From Nocardia kruczakiae NBRC 101016 (GTDB lineage Bacteria > Actinomycetota > Actinomycetes > Mycobacteriales > Mycobacteriaceae), in NCBI RefSeq assembly GCF_001612965.1, contig NZ_BDBL01000010.1:62001-126000 (forward strand): a stretch of DNA of 64,000 nt, given 5' to 3'. The first letter of the stretch is position 1; each line of letters starts with the position of its first letter. The position numbers and the translations under genes were made by a program. The notes beneath the pieces were generated by a model that was not told the DNA's origin, searched no databases, and saw only the letters and a program-made list of their open reading frames with translations. Shown here piece after piece: positions 22,820-35,374 of the stretch.

Positions 22820-23533
22820 TCAGCCGGGCATGAGCATATGCCACTGCTCCAGGGTGGTCGGGCGCATCACGTAGTTGTTCTCGCGCACCGACGACAGGGC
22901 CGCGCTGGGTTCTTCGGAGTACCAGTGGCCGGGGTAGACGACCGGGTCGCCGGACAATTCGGCCAGGTGGCGCAGGCTGCGGAACATGGCGTCGGAATCG
23001 CCGCCGGGGAAGTCGGTGCGGCCGCAGCCGTCGACGAACAGCGTGTCACCGGCGACGAGCCGGTCCTCGAACAGGAAACACTGGCTGCCCGGCGTATGGC
23101 CGGGGGTGTGCAGGAATTCGATCTCGACGCCGCCGACGGCGAGCGTGTCACCGTGGTCGTGGCCGGTCAGCTCGCTCGGGGCGATGCCGGTGACGTTGGC
23201 GACCCAGGACAGTTCCTCGTGGTTCACGTGCACCGGAACCTGCACCCGTTCGAGCAGTTCCTTCACTCCGCGCAGGGTGAAACCCATCATCGTGCCGCCG
23301 ACGTGGTCGGGGTGGTGATGGGTGGCCAGCACGCCCGTCAGCCGCAGGCCGTCCGCCTCGGCGATATCGACGAGATCACCCGCCGCGTACGCGGGATCCA
23401 CCACCACGCATTCGCCGGACTCGCGATCGCCGATCAAATACGAGAAATTGCGCATCTGAGTGGCAATCGGGTCGCCGACGGCCCAGTCCCGGCCCGCCAG
23501 CAGCTGACGAAAATATAAACGATCGGATCCCAT
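22820..23533 (-). CDS. MBL-fold metallo-hydrolase, glyoxalase II-like
   Basis: A 237-residue metallo-beta-lactamase fold hydrolase. The THHHPDHVGG motif supplies the first metal ligands. HTPGHTPGSQCFL, the bridging Asp in VAGDTLFVDGCGR and YPGHW complete the set. The glyoxalase II group hydrolyses thioesters of small thiols, which could be mycothiol conjugates in this organism. ATG 23533 is preferred over GTG 23539: TAGGGT lies exactly 6 nt upstream, giving a leaderless start. Its stop is followed by a good terminator. Confidence 0.9.
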   Translation of the reverse strand: MGSDRLYFRQLLAGRDWAVGDPIATQMRNFSYLIGDRESGECVVVDPAYAAGDLVDIAEADGLRLTGVLATHHHPDHVGGTMMGFTLRGVKELLERVQVPVHVNHEELSWVANVTGIAPSELTGHDHGDTLAVGGVEIEFLHTPGHTPGSQCFLFEDRLVAGDTLFVDGCGRTDFPGGDSDAMFRSLRHLAELSGDPVVYPGHWYSEEPSAALSSVRENNYVMRPTTLEQWHMLMPG

Positions 23534-23539
23534 ACGCAC

Positions 23540-23545
23540 ACCCTA
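23540..23545 (-). promoter_or_regulatory. -10 box of leaderless MBL hydrolase
   Basis: TAGGGT on the minus strand, 6 nt before ATG 23533. Confidence 0.5.
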
Positions 23546-23636
23546 TTGTTCGCCGGCGAACTCCGCGCATCCGGACGCAATGTTGTGAATCGTCACGGCT
23601 GCGGGCCGCCGAACGGCTCGGTTCTTCGGGGCGGCG

Positions 23637-24710
<1,074 letters not shown>

Positions 24711-25061
24711 TCAGTTGAAGCTGTCGCCGCAGGCGCAGGAGCCGGTGGCGTTCGGGTTGTCGATCGTGAAGCCCTGCTTCTCGATGGTGTCGACGAAGTC
24801 GATGGACGCACCCTGGACGTAGGGGGCGCTCATCCGGTCGACGGCGAGCTTGACCCCGCCGAACTCGGCGGTCAGGTCACCGTCGAGGGTGCGATCGTCG
24901 AAGAACAGCTGGTACCGCAGACCCGCGCAACCGCCCGGCTGCACCGCGATGCGCAGCGCCAGATCGTCGCGGCCCTCCTGGTCCAGCAGCGCCTTCGCCT
25001 TGGACGCGGCGGCGTCGGTCAGGATCACACCGTGGGTGGTGGTCTCGTTCTGCACAGTCAT
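24711..25061 (-). CDS. erpA: Iron-sulfur cluster insertion protein, HesB/IscA type
   Basis: A 116-residue A-type Fe-S carrier. The three conserved cysteines are in GGCAGLRYQLFFDD (first) and GSCACGDSF (last two). It passes 4Fe-4S clusters to apo-enzymes in the cytoplasm. ATG 25061 is preceded by GAGGAG. It is orthologous in position to Rv2204c, next to adoK, and divergent from the DUF3043 gene. Confidence 0.92.
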   Translation of the reverse strand: MTVQNETTTHGVILTDAAASKAKALLDQEGRDDLALRIAVQPGGCAGLRYQLFFDDRTLDGDLTAEFGGVKLAVDRMSAPYVQGASIDFVDTIEKQGFTIDNPNATGSCACGDSFN

Positions 25062-25374
25062 GAAGTCTCCTCGCAGACCCTCGTTACCCGTGAACGTTGT
25101 TTCCGTGAACAGCGCACGGCTCGGTAGCTGTCAACGCCACGTCGCGGGTGGCTATTCCAATCTTGCCACTGCGCGCGCCAGGGTGGGCCCGTCGGCCCCG
25201 GAATTGCCGGGTTGTCGGCGGTCGGACGTGCGAATCGCCACACCCGCGAGGCGTGTCGCGGGTGCAGACCGCCCGGTCGGAGCCGGTTTGCCGGTATGGG
25301 CGGTATGACCGATCACACAGGCTGCGCGGACTCCGTGTTTCCAGGCCGGTATGCCATCCAATAGCCTGGTCGGC
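25062..25374. other. Divergent promoter region of erpA and the DUF3043 gene
   Basis: The 313-bp gap holds the erpA ribosome-binding site at its left end and the leaderless -10 box of the DUF3043 gene at its right end. I see no RNA gene or small ORF I can support. Confidence 0.4.
25362..25367 (+). promoter_or_regulatory. -10 box of leaderless DUF3043 gene
   Basis: TAGCCT, 7 nt before GTG 25375. Confidence 0.5.
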
Positions 25375-26043
25375 GTGAAGTTCCTGCGCCGTGGCGATGC
25401 CAGCACCACCGACGACCGCGTCGACGACACGTCGGCCGCGACCGACGACGACACGGCCACGGCAGCGCAGCGGCCCGCACCGACCGCCGGCAAGGGCCGG
25501 CCGACGCCCAGACGTCGCGATGTCCAGGGCCGACGTCGCGGGCCGGTTGCGCCCGCGCCGCTGACCGCCAAGGAGGCCCGCGCCCGGCGCAAGGCCACGC
25601 GCGGCAACCGCGAGGAACGCAAGGTCGCCTCGGCCGAACGCCGGGCCGCGGCCGCGGATCGCCGCGCCCGGATGCTCGCCGGTGAGGACAAATATCTGCT
25701 GCCGCGCGACCGCGGCCCGGTCCGCGCCTACGTCCGCGACCTGGTCGACGCCCGGCGCAACCTGGTCGGACTGTTCATGCCGCTGGCGCTGGTGCTGATC
25801 CTGACCATGTTCCTCACGCCGCAGGTGCAGGCCTACGTCACCCTCGCGATGATCGTGATGATGCTGTTCATGGTCGCGGAGGGCTTCGTGATCGGCCGCC
25901 TCATCAACAAGCGGGTGCACGAGCGCTATCCCGACGACACCACCTCGAGCTGGTCGCTGGGCTGGTACGCCTTCGTCCGCGCCTCCCAGATCCGCCGTAT
26001 GCGCGCGCCGAAGCCACGGGTTTCCCCCGGCGACGCGGTCTGA
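25375..26043 (+). CDS. DUF3043 membrane protein
   Basis: A 222-residue protein, counterpart of M. tuberculosis Rv2206. The first 75 residues are acidic then strongly basic and disordered, followed by a charged helix ([20 protein letters not shown]). [20 protein letters not shown] leads into two membrane helices (about residues 135-185). The function of DUF3043 proteins is not known. GTG 25375 is supported by a -10 box at leaderless distance. Neighbouring cob genes follow but there is no sign of a shared role. Confidence 0.85.
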   Translation: MKFLRRGDASTTDDRVDDTSAATDDDTATAAQRPAPTAGKGRPTPRRRDVQGRRRGPVAPAPLTAKEARARRKATRGNREERKVASAERRAAAADRRARMLAGEDKYLLPRDRGPVRAYVRDLVDARRNLVGLFMPLALVLILTMFLTPQVQAYVTLAMIVMMLFMVAEGFVIGRLINKRVHERYPDDTTSSWSLGWYAFVRASQIRRMRAPKPRVSPGDAV

Positions 26044-26365
26044 GTCCGGGAACCCGCGCGGCACGATCGTTGTACTCGCGGCCGAGCCCGGATTTCGCCC
26101 GGGGCCGCGTGTTCTGTCGAGTCTTCATGTCGGGCGAGGACCCATGTCCGGCCGAGCACCCCATGCCCGGCCGAGCCGCAGGTGCGGCCGGCCCGGCCGA
26201 CGGGCGGGACGATTGCCGTGGGCCTCGGTCGGGTGCCGCCGCGCGTCTGCTGAATCGCCGCGGTGGACGGATGGAACTCGGCCCGTCGCGGGGGCCGTGG
26301 GCTCGCACCGGCGGGGCCTCGGGTGGGCGGCGTCCGGGGTGCGGGCCGATTGGTACCGTGCTGAC
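26044..26365. other. 322-bp gap upstream of cobU-cobT, no riboswitch seen
   Basis: A near-repeat, CCCATGYCCGGCCGAGC, occurs twice in tandem near 26142-26180. I looked for a cobalamin riboswitch B12 box and did not find one; the cob gene instead has a leaderless -10 box. Confidence 0.4.
26354..26359 (+). promoter_or_regulatory. -10 box of leaderless cobU-cobT
   Basis: TACCGT, 6 nt before GTG 26366, which is followed directly by a second GTG. Confidence 0.5.
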
Positions 26366-28369
26366 GTGGTGAACGATGCTGCGGGCGGCCGAGGGCTGCG
26401 GACGCTGGTGCTCGGTGGGGCGCGCTCGGGGAAATCCGCCTATGCCGAGGAGGTGGCCGGCCGCAGCGGACCGGTGCGCTACGTGGCGACCGCGGTTCCC
26501 GATCCCGCCGACGCGGACTTCGCCGATCGTATTGCCGCCCATCGCGTCCGGCGCCCCGGCACCTGGCATGTGGTGGAGGGCGATCCGATCACCGTGCTCG
26601 GTGATCCGGCGCCGGTGACGCTGATCGACGACCTCGGCACCTGGCTGACCGCCCGCATCGACGCGCGCGCGGCCTGGGAATCGCCGCGCGGAACCGTCGG
26701 CCCCGATATCGACGCCCTGGTCGCGGCGGTGACCGGATACGCGGACCGCTTGCTGATCGTGAGCCCGGAGGTCGGGCTGGGTGTGGTTCCGGCGACCGCC
26801 TCGGGACGACTGTTCCAGGACGAGATCGGGACGCTGAATCAGCGGCTCGCGGCGGTATGCGACGAGGTGGTGCTGGTCGTCGCCGGAGTGCCGGTCGTGC
26901 TGAAGGGCGCGGGGGCCGCGAGTGCTTCCACCGGAAGCGGCAGGGTGGCGGCCGCCTCCGCGGCGGCCGGGGCAGCCGGACTGGGAGATGTTGCGGCGGA
27001 GCGATTCTCGTCTTCGGGAAGCGCTGATCCTGCGGGCGGCGAGCATCCGTTCCACGGTTCCGGTTTCGCCGACTCCGCTGCGGCAGAAAAAGCTTTCGCC
27101 GCCGACCGTGATGCGGACGGCGCCGCTGCGTCGACCGGCCCGAGTGACGCGGCGCACGTGGGCGCGGGGACCCACCCCAGCCCCGGTGCCGCGGACGCGG
27201 GGGCCGCGGCGGGTGGCGAAATCGCTGGGGCCGGAGCTGCTGCCGTCGGCTCGGCGGCAGCGTCGACTCCGCGCGGCCTCGCCGAATTCGGCGGCACCAC
27301 ACCGGCATTCGGGCCGGTCGCCGCGCCCGATGCGCGCGTACGAGCCGAGGCCGAGCAGCGGCAGTTGCAGTTGACCAAACCGGCGGGAGCGCTGGGTCGG
27401 CTCGAGACTCTGGGGAATTGGGTCGCGGCGTGCCAGGGGGAGTGCCCGCCGCATCAGTTCCGGCAGGCCCGGGTCGTGGTGTTCGCCGGAGATCACGGCG
27501 TGGCGCGACACGGGGTGTCGGCGTATCCGAGTGAGGTGACCGCGCAGATGGTCGCCAACTTCCTGGCCGGTGGGGCGGCGGTGAACGCGCTGGCACGGCT
27601 GGCCGATGCGACCGTGCGCGTGGTCGACATCGCGGTGGACGCCGACACCGATCCGTCGGTGTCCACGCACAAGATTCGCCGCTCCAGCGGCGCCATCGAC
27701 CGCGAGGACGCCCTCACCGAAGCCGAACTGTACGCCGCGCTGGCCGCGGGCCGCGCGATCGCCGACGAGGAGATCGACAGTGGAGCCGACCTGCTGATCG
27801 CCGGCGATATGGGCATCGGAAACACCACGCCGGCAACGGTTCTCATCGCCACCCTCACCGATACCGAACCGGTGGTGGCGATCGGCCGGGGCACCGGCGT
27901 CGACGATGCCGGATGGATGCGTAAGGCCTCCGCGATCCGCGACGCCATGTGGCGCGCGCGTCCGCACCGTCAGGACCCGTTCGCGCTGCTGCGGATCGCC
28001 GGTGGCGCGGATTTTGCCGCCACCGCGGGCTATCTCGCTCAGGCCGCCGCCCGGCGCACGCCGGTGATTCTCGACGGGGTGGTGGTCACCGCCGCCGCGC
28101 TCATCGCCGAGATGCTCGCCCCCGGTGCGAAGCGCTGGTGGGTGGCCGGGCATCGGTCCACGGAACCGGCGCACCCGCTCGCCCTGGCCAAGCTCGACCT
28201 GGAACCGCTGGTCGAGCTGAACATGCGGCTCGGTGAAGGCTCCGGTGCGGTGAGCGCGCTGCCACTGCTGCGCGCGGCCATCGCCGCGCTGTCGGAGATG
28301 TCGACCTTCGGTGAGGCCGGGGTGAGCACCGCCGAATCCGATTCGGCCGCACCGGAAGTCGTGTCCTGA
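26366..28369 (+). CDS. cobUT: Fused adenosylcobinamide kinase (CobU) and NN-DMB phosphoribosyltransferase (CobT)
   Basis: A 667-residue bifunctional cobalamin enzyme. Residues about 1-180 are CobU: P-loop [17 protein letters not shown] and [17 protein letters not shown], giving adenosylcobinamide-GDP. A low-complexity Ala/Gly/Ser linker of about 125 residues follows (26912-27300). The remainder is CobT ([49 protein letters not shown]), which makes alpha-ribazole phosphate. CobS follows 17 bp downstream, completing nucleotide-loop assembly. M. tuberculosis has separate cobU and cobT. The start is set by the leaderless -10 box. Confidence 0.92.
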   Translation: MVNDAAGGRGLRTLVLGGARSGKSAYAEEVAGRSGPVRYVATAVPDPADADFADRIAAHRVRRPGTWHVVEGDPITVLGDPAPVTLIDDLGTWLTARIDARAAWESPRGTVGPDIDALVAAVTGYADRLLIVSPEVGLGVVPATASGRLFQDEIGTLNQRLAAVCDEVVLVVAGVPVVLKGAGAASASTGSGRVAAASAAAGAAGLGDVAAERFSSSGSADPAGGEHPFHGSGFADSAAAEKAFAADRDADGAAASTGPSDAAHVGAGTHPSPGAADAGAAAGGEIAGAGAAAVGSAAASTPRGLAEFGGTTPAFGPVAAPDARVRAEAEQRQLQLTKPAGALGRLETLGNWVAACQGECPPHQFRQARVVVFAGDHGVARHGVSAYPSEVTAQMVANFLAGGAAVNALARLADATVRVVDIAVDADTDPSVSTHKIRRSSGAIDREDALTEAELYAALAAGRAIADEEIDSGADLLIAGDMGIGNTTPATVLIATLTDTEPVVAIGRGTGVDDAGWMRKASAIRDAMWRARPHRQDPFALLRIAGGADFAATAGYLAQAAARRTPVILDGVVVTAAALIAEMLAPGAKRWWVAGHRSTEPAHPLALAKLDLEPLVELNMRLGEGSGAVSALPLLRAAIAALSEMSTFGEAGVSTAESDSAAPEVVS

Positions 28370-28386
28370 GCGAGGCGGGTGGTGCG

Positions 28387-29130
28387 ATGATCGCCGCCGC
28401 CCGTCTGGCGGTCTCGTGGTTGACGGTGCTGCCGGTGCGTGGGCCCGAATTGGTCGACCGGAAGTCGGCGGCGGGGGCGATTGCGGCCGCGCCGGTGGTC
28501 GGGGCGGTGCTCGGCGCGGGCGCCGCCGCGTTGCTGTGGGTGGTGTCCTGGGTAGGCATGGATTTCGCGCTCGCCGGTCTGATCACCGTCGGCGCGCTGG
28601 GGTTGGCCACCCGCGGCATGCATCTGGACGGGCTGGCCGACACCGCGGACGGGCTCGGCAGTTACGGGCCGCCGGAACGGGCCCGGCAGATCATGAAGAG
28701 CGGCGGGGCCGGGCCCTTCGGGGTGGCGGCGTTGATCTTCGCCATCGGGATTCAGGCGCTGTCGTTCGCCGCCTTGGCCGAGCACGGGCGCTGGTTCGCG
28801 GTGGGGCTGGCGGTGGCCGTCGGACGGGTCGCGGTCGTCCTCGCCTGCCGTGGGTATGCGCCTGCTCCCGGCGCCGGTTTCGGTGCGTTGGTGGCGCGCA
28901 CACAGTCGGTGGTGACCTCGGCGGTCTGGACTCTCGTCGCGATCGTGGCCGGCGTTGTCGCCGCGCCCGCGTATTGGCTCGGGCCGGTCGCGGTCGCCGG
29001 GGCGCTGGCCGCTGTGGCGGTGCTGGTGTGGCATTGTGTGCGGCGTTTCGGCGGGCTGAACGGTGATGTGCTCGGTGCCGCCGTGGAGGTGACGGTCGCG
29101 GTCACCGCCGCGGTGCTGTCATTGTCCTGA
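28387..29130 (+). CDS. cobS: Adenosylcobinamide-GDP ribazoletransferase
   Basis: A 247-residue membrane protein that joins adenosylcobinamide-GDP and alpha-ribazole to form cobalamin. The conserved GMHLDGLADTADGLGSYGPPERARQIMKSG region, with its Asp-rich motif, is complete. About six hydrophobic segments surround it. ATG 28387 is 17 bp after the cobU-cobT stop, so the two are one operon; together they cover the last steps of the pathway. It is counterpart of Rv2208. Confidence 0.93.
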   Translation: MIAAARLAVSWLTVLPVRGPELVDRKSAAGAIAAAPVVGAVLGAGAAALLWVVSWVGMDFALAGLITVGALGLATRGMHLDGLADTADGLGSYGPPERARQIMKSGGAGPFGVAALIFAIGIQALSFAALAEHGRWFAVGLAVAVGRVAVVLACRGYAPAPGAGFGALVARTQSVVTSAVWTLVAIVAGVVAAPAYWLGPVAVAGALAAVAVLVWHCVRRFGGLNGDVLGAAVEVTVAVTAAVLSLS

Positions 29131-29439
29131 CGCGCCGTCGAGTTCTCGATCGACGTGCGGTCTTCTCCGCACCGGAGAACGATGACCAGCGAAAACGGTT
29201 GTGCGTCAATATCGCAACCGCATTGCCTCTGTTTGGGAATGAGGCACCGGGGTATCCGTGGGCAATGACGGTGATAGAGCGGATCGCCGTTGTTGCCGCC
29301 CGCCGACGATGCCGAGCGCACGCGCGGCGATGCCGGAGCCCGCCGAATTCGCAGCCCCGGTGTCGAGCGCAGGACCACCGCGCGACAAGACGACCTCGCA
29401 ATCGACGAACGTGCACCGAGGTCGAAGAGGGGAGCAGGT
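29131..29439 (+). other. Structured, A+T-richer leader of the ATP-grasp cassette
   Basis: This gap of 309 bp contains two adjacent stem-loops. A 28-codon ORF (29182-29268) has GGAG four nt upstream and three cysteines (C7, C15, C17). An overlapping frame from 29199 is also open. Third-position GC of both frames (roughly 57-65 percent, counted by eye) is well below that of the flanking genes, so coding is doubtful. The region more likely regulates the next operon. Confidence 0.4.
29196..29246 (+). promoter_or_regulatory. Tandem stem-loops in the ATP-grasp leader
   Basis: CGGTTGtGCG pairs with CGCAACCG (29196-29220, one bulge). TGCCTC pairs with GAGGCA (29224-29246, 11-nt loop). They lie 194-244 nt before the TTG start of the ATP-grasp gene. 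They may be RNA structures or operators. Confidence 0.4.
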
Positions 29440-30687
29440 TTGTCGATGTCATCCCGTGAATCGAAGAGCAGGAACCCGGACAAAGGCTATGTCGCCCTGC
29501 TGGGTTGGAGTCTGAACGCGGTCGAAGCGGTGGACCGATTCGATCGGCGCTATGTCGTGGTAGCTCCGGAGTGGGCAGAGGAGTACTGCACCGAACACGA
29601 CATCCCCTATCTTTGCTGGAATTTCGAACGACTCAACGACCGGTCCGTGGAAATCGCGGAAACCCTGAAGGAGATGGGCGTCGACGTCGCCATCCCGATC
29701 TTCGAGGAGACCGTGGAATGGGCGGGCGCGATCAATTCGGTGCTGTTGGACAATCCTCGGCTGCTCGGCCAGGCCATGCTGCTGCGCGACAAATCGCTGA
29801 TGAAACGGCGCGCGCAGCTGGGCGGTATCCGAGTGGGCATCTTCGAGGAGGCGCACGAGCGTGACGACGTCATCCGGTTCCTCAAGCGCGTCAACCAGAC
29901 CCTGCTGAAACTCGACGGCGATCCGAACGATCCGATCCACATCAAGGCATTCGACAAGGCCGGCTGCCTCGGGCACCGCGTGATCCGCACCCCCGACGAG
30001 ATCGACGCGATCCCCGACGACGAGTTCCCGGTGCTGATGGAATCCCATTTGGACGGTTGGGAATTCGCGGTCGAGGCGTGGATCCACGACGGCAAGATCC
30101 GATTCCTCAACATCTCCGAATATGTGCGGCTCGGCTACTCCGTCTTCGTCCCCGCCACGCCGGAACTGGAGAAGTATCGTCCGGAGATCACCCGCCAGGT
30201 GGAAAAGCTGATCAAAACCTTCGATATCGAATTCGGGTTCGTGCACCCGGAATACTTCGTCACCAGCGACGGCGAGATGTATTTCGGCGAGGTCGCCTAT
30301 CGCCCGCCCGGTTTCAAGGTATTCGAATTGCTGGAGCGCGCATACGGTTTCAACGCCTATCACGCGCTGGTACTCGCCTTCGATCCGAAGACCACCGAGG
30401 AGGAGATCGAGGCGTTCTTCCCCCGCGAGGTGGTGGATGCGAAAGGGCACGCCGGTTCGTTCGGCGTCTATCCGCGACGGCGAGTGGTCAGCCGGTTGTC
30501 GATCCCGGAGGAGACGGAGGATCACGAATATTTCGAAACCCACGAACTCACCGCCCCGCTGGCGGAAAAGGTCACCAAGCGAACCGCATTCGGCAATCAC
30601 TGGGGTCTGCTGTACTTCTTCGGCGAAGACCCGTACGCTCTGCGGGACCTGCTGAAGCGACAGGAAGAACTCGACTTCTACGTATGA
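29440..30687 (+). CDS. ATP-grasp ligase of unknown substrate
   Basis: A 415-residue ATP-grasp enzyme. Visible parts are the central ATP-binding domain with IHIKAFDKAGCLGHRVI (about 166-182), the acidic VLMESHLDGWEFAVEAWI (about 198-215), and the metal/phosphate end HPEYFVTSDGEMYFGEVAYR with PPG (about 270-291). There GEVAYRPPG replaces the common ExNPRPG. Such enzymes form an acyl-phosphate and then an amide or thioester. TTG 29440 has GGGGAG 5 nt upstream; ATG 29446 is an alternative. It is followed 37 bp later by a papain-like protein gene. Confidence 0.85.
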   Translation: MSMSSRESKSRNPDKGYVALLGWSLNAVEAVDRFDRRYVVVAPEWAEEYCTEHDIPYLCWNFERLNDRSVEIAETLKEMGVDVAIPIFEETVEWAGAINSVLLDNPRLLGQAMLLRDKSLMKRRAQLGGIRVGIFEEAHERDDVIRFLKRVNQTLLKLDGDPNDPIHIKAFDKAGCLGHRVIRTPDEIDAIPDDEFPVLMESHLDGWEFAVEAWIHDGKIRFLNISEYVRLGYSVFVPATPELEKYRPEITRQVEKLIKTFDIEFGFVHPEYFVTSDGEMYFGEVAYRPPGFKVFELLERAYGFNAYHALVLAFDPKTTEEEIEAFFPREVVDAKGHAGSFGVYPRRRVVSRLSIPEETEDHEYFETHELTAPLAEKVTKRTAFGNHWGLLYFFGEDPYALRDLLKRQEELDFYV

Positions 30688-30724
30688 CTCCTTCTCGCAG
30701 GAATGGATCACGGGAGGATCCTGA

Positions 30725-32728
<2,004 letters not shown>

Positions 32729-33002
32729 CGCGGCGGATCGGTTGCGCGCATGGACGATTCACGGTGACGGGCGGCACTCGTAGCCGAGGGCGACGCGATC
32801 GCCGCGATACCGCGGGACGCGTACGGGGCGCCGGTGGCGGGGTCGTCTCGCTGCCTACGGTGCTCAGAGCCGGGCCGATGATCGACGGTGTTGTGCGCGG
32901 CGTGACGGGTGCGGTCGGGGATGTGCGGGCGGGACAGGTGGCCGGCAGTGGATGTGGGCCGAGCCGTTCACGTCGGTGCAGGTGCCGATGACCTCGGGCG
33001 GG

Positions 33003-34775
33003 TCAGTGGTCCGAACGCGGCCGCGTGAGAATGAAACTGTCCACCGGCTTCAGCGTGTCGGTCACGGCGTAGTAGGTGGCGGTGATGGTGGTGTGGCCGC
33101 CGGGAGCACCGGGATCGACATCGAAAGCGCAGAACCCGTAAGGATGTTCGGGGTCCTTGAAGGCAGACCAGGGCGCCTGCTCCATCACGTATATCGGCGC
33201 CTTCTTGCCCGTGGCGGGGTCGACGGCGCCGACACCGGTGATCACCCGGCACTGCTGTCCGGGGAAGAACAGCCCGTTCGAGGGGACGGAGGTACCACCG
33301 CCGCCGATCACGAGATGCACTGTGCCCCGGGAGGTGTCGATGATTTCGGGCGCGGTCGCAGTGGCCGGCGTGACCGCCTCCGGAACCGGTTTCGGTGTGA
33401 GGGTGTCGCTGCCGAGGACGCCGCGCACGGGATGGGAACGCTCGTAGTGGTGTTCGTGGCCGCACAGCACCAGGTCGACCTGGTAGCGGTCGAACAGCGG
33501 TAACCATTCCTGGCGGATCCCCAGATCGGCGCCGTTGGCCTTGTCGGCGGAGGATATCGCGGTCTGGTGCATGAACACGACGATCCAGTCGATCGCGCGG
33601 TCCGCCCGGGCGGCCGCCAATTCCTTGCTCAGCCAACGTTTCTGGGCGCCGCCCGAGTAGCCGTGCACGTAGGAGTTGCCGCCGTCCTGCAGGCAGATGT
33701 CGTCGTTGGCCACCGCGATCACCCGTACCGAGCCGACCGTGAAGGCGTACCAGAGCCCGCGCGCGAGGTCCTCGGCGCCGCTGTCGGGCACGGTGAAATA
33801 CGTCTGGAACGCCTCGTAACCGATCGGGCCGTTGCCGCGCTCGTTCTCGTGATTCCCGGGCGCCGGCATCCACGGGCGGTGCCGGGCGGACCGAGAATTA
33901 TTGGCCCACCAGTCGTTCCAGGTGCGGATCCGGTCGGTGGCGAGATTGGCGTAGCACAGATCGCCGTTGACGAGATTGAACAGCGGGGCCAGATGTTCGA
34001 TCCCGGCGGTGACGTCACCGGCGACGGGGGAGCCGAGGTTGTCGTTGACGTAGCGGCCGTTGTCCAGCTTGCCGAGCGTCGGAGTGCCCTGATCACCGAA
34101 GCTGATGAAGCGGAACGCGGCCCGGCCGGTCGGCGCGGTGCGATGGGTGCCCAATTCCGGTGTGGCACCGTCGTGGCCGGCGGCGTAGATGTAATCGGTG
34201 TCCGGGGTGAGCCCGGTCAGGACCGCGTGATGGGCGTATACCTCGGTGCCCGAGGCGGCGTCCCGGTAGACCCGGGTCTGGGCTTGCGCGGTCGCGCCGA
34301 ATCCGGTTGTGGCCGTGCCGAATCGCACCACCGGATTGCGCACCGATGCCGAACTCTGCCAGCTCACCACGGCCTCGCGCGCGGCGTCGGCACCGAACTG
34401 CAGGTGCAAACCCGTCACCGGCGGCGCGGCGATCCGGGCCGGACCCGTCGCCAATTCCGGTGACACCGGCCAGAATCGCCCGCCGCTGCCGGTCGAGGAA
34501 CCGTCGCCGTGCAATGCCGCCGTCGCCCCCGCACCCACGGCCAGCCCCGCGATCGCCGCCGCTCCCGACGCGCCGAACAGCCATCGCCGGCTCACCCCGC
34601 GCGATCGGTCGGGGCGAGTGCCGCCTCCCTCCGGTCCACCTACACGAGCAGCGGCTTGCGGCCCGGCGGTGACATCTCCGTGGGTACCGGTGCCCGGCGT
34701 CGAACCAGGACCGGCCGCCGCCCCGGCGCTACCCGCCTGCTCCGCTACCGGCTCCGACGCATCCCGCTCGTCCAT
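33003..34775 (-). CDS. Tat-exported purple-acid-phosphatase-like metallophosphoesterase
   Basis: About 590 residues. A Pro/Gly/Ala-rich N-terminus of about 60 residues precedes SRRWLFGASGAAAIAGLAVG, a twin-arginine signal. A fibronectin-like purple acid phosphatase domain follows, then the metallophosphoesterase core: SFGDQGT, NLVNGDLCYAN, PAPGNHENE, FMHQTA and LCGHEHHYERS. These supply the two-metal ligands. It would hydrolyse phosphate esters outside the membrane. ATG 34775 and TTG 34787 are both open, and GTG 34595 would give a standard short Tat n-region, so the start is uncertain. Confidence 0.85.
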   Translation of the reverse strand: MDERDASEPVAEQAGSAGAAAGPGSTPGTGTHGDVTAGPQAAARVGGPEGGGTRPDRSRGVSRRWLFGASGAAAIAGLAVGAGATAALHGDGSSTGSGGRFWPVSPELATGPARIAAPPVTGLHLQFGADAAREAVVSWQSSASVRNPVVRFGTATTGFGATAQAQTRVYRDAASGTEVYAHHAVLTGLTPDTDYIYAAGHDGATPELGTHRTAPTGRAAFRFISFGDQGTPTLGKLDNGRYVNDNLGSPVAGDVTAGIEHLAPLFNLVNGDLCYANLATDRIRTWNDWWANNSRSARHRPWMPAPGNHENERGNGPIGYEAFQTYFTVPDSGAEDLARGLWYAFTVGSVRVIAVANDDICLQDGGNSYVHGYSGGAQKRWLSKELAAARADRAIDWIVVFMHQTAISSADKANGADLGIRQEWLPLFDRYQVDLVLCGHEHHYERSHPVRGVLGSDTLTPKPVPEAVTPATATAPEIIDTSRGTVHLVIGGGGTSVPSNGLFFPGQQCRVITGVGAVDPATGKKAPIYVMEQAPWSAFKDPEHPYGFCAFDVDPGAPGGHTTITATYYAVTDTLKPVDSFILTRPRSDH

Positions 34776-35051
34776 ACCTCCAGCCAACCGTGCGCGGGTT
34801 CAGAAAGCCCCACGCCACGGCGAACTCCGGGTGAATCACGAGCCGGGACGACGGCTCCAGGACGCTGCTGTGCCGTGGCGAGGCGACGTGAACCGTGCGT
34901 CGCCTCGGCGATCCGGTCTCCCGTCGGGCCGACGCGGCGGTGCTCGACTATCTGCGCAGCGGTCTCGCCGCCGGCATGCGACTTCCCGATGCCACCGACC
35001 CCACCCTGTCGACGGTCCGGGTGGTGGCGAAAGGTTAGGTCCGCTCCGGGC

Positions 35052-35321
35052 TCAGGCGCGGGCGGCGATGCGCGCTTGCACCTCCGGCCGCCGCAGCGGC
35101 GGAACCGACTTCGGCGGCACCTTGCGGTCGGGCAGAGCCGCCAGCAGGCGGGTGGTGGCCGCGGCGATCTCGGCGACGGCCTCGTCGACCGCGGGGCGGG
35201 TGGCCGCGGAGATACTGCTCAGACCACCCACCTTGCGGACGTACTGCAGCGCGGCCGCCTCGATCTCCTCGGCCGTGGCTTCCGGTTCGAGCCCGCGCAG
35301 GGCGGTGATATTTCGGCACAT
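35052..35321 (-). CDS. DUF2277 family protein
   Basis: An 89-residue protein beginning MCRNITALRGLEPEATAEEI, the DUF2277 signature, with a helical body (AALQYVRKVGGLSSI). It is widespread in actinobacteria with unknown function. The longer open frame is rejected: ATG 35321 has TAACCT 7 nt upstream, giving a leaderless start at the conserved Met-Cys-Arg-Asn. Confidence 0.85.
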   Translation of the reverse strand: MCRNITALRGLEPEATAEEIEAAALQYVRKVGGLSSISAATRPAVDEAVAEIAAATTRLLAALPDRKVPPKSVPPLRRPEVQARIAARA

Positions 35322-35328
35322 AGCTACG

Positions 35329-35334
35329 AGGTTA
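35329..35334 (-). promoter_or_regulatory. -10 box of leaderless DUF2277 gene
   Basis: TAACCT on the minus strand, 7 nt before ATG 35321. Confidence 0.5.
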
Positions 35335-35374
35335 GGCCGCATGCCGGTTGCGATCGAGCCGATGGGATATCGGG

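Noticed and set aside
26044..26365. Possible cobalamin riboswitch before cobU-cobT
   Set aside because: No B12 box or recognisable core; the start has a leaderless -10 box instead.
29199..29459. 86-codon ORF overlapping the ATP-grasp start
   Set aside because: It starts at TTG without a ribosome-binding site and becomes Arg-rich nonsense after about 35 residues. Its overlap with the stronger TTG 29440 start makes it unlikely.
32729..33002. Gap between the papain-like gene and the phosphoesterase gene
   Set aside because: I looked for terminators and small genes in this convergent space and saw nothing distinct.
34895..35038. 47-codon GTG ORF between the phosphoesterase and DUF2277 genes
   Set aside because: Codon usage is fair, but there is no well-placed ribosome-binding site and no recognisable homology. 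Too little to call a gene.
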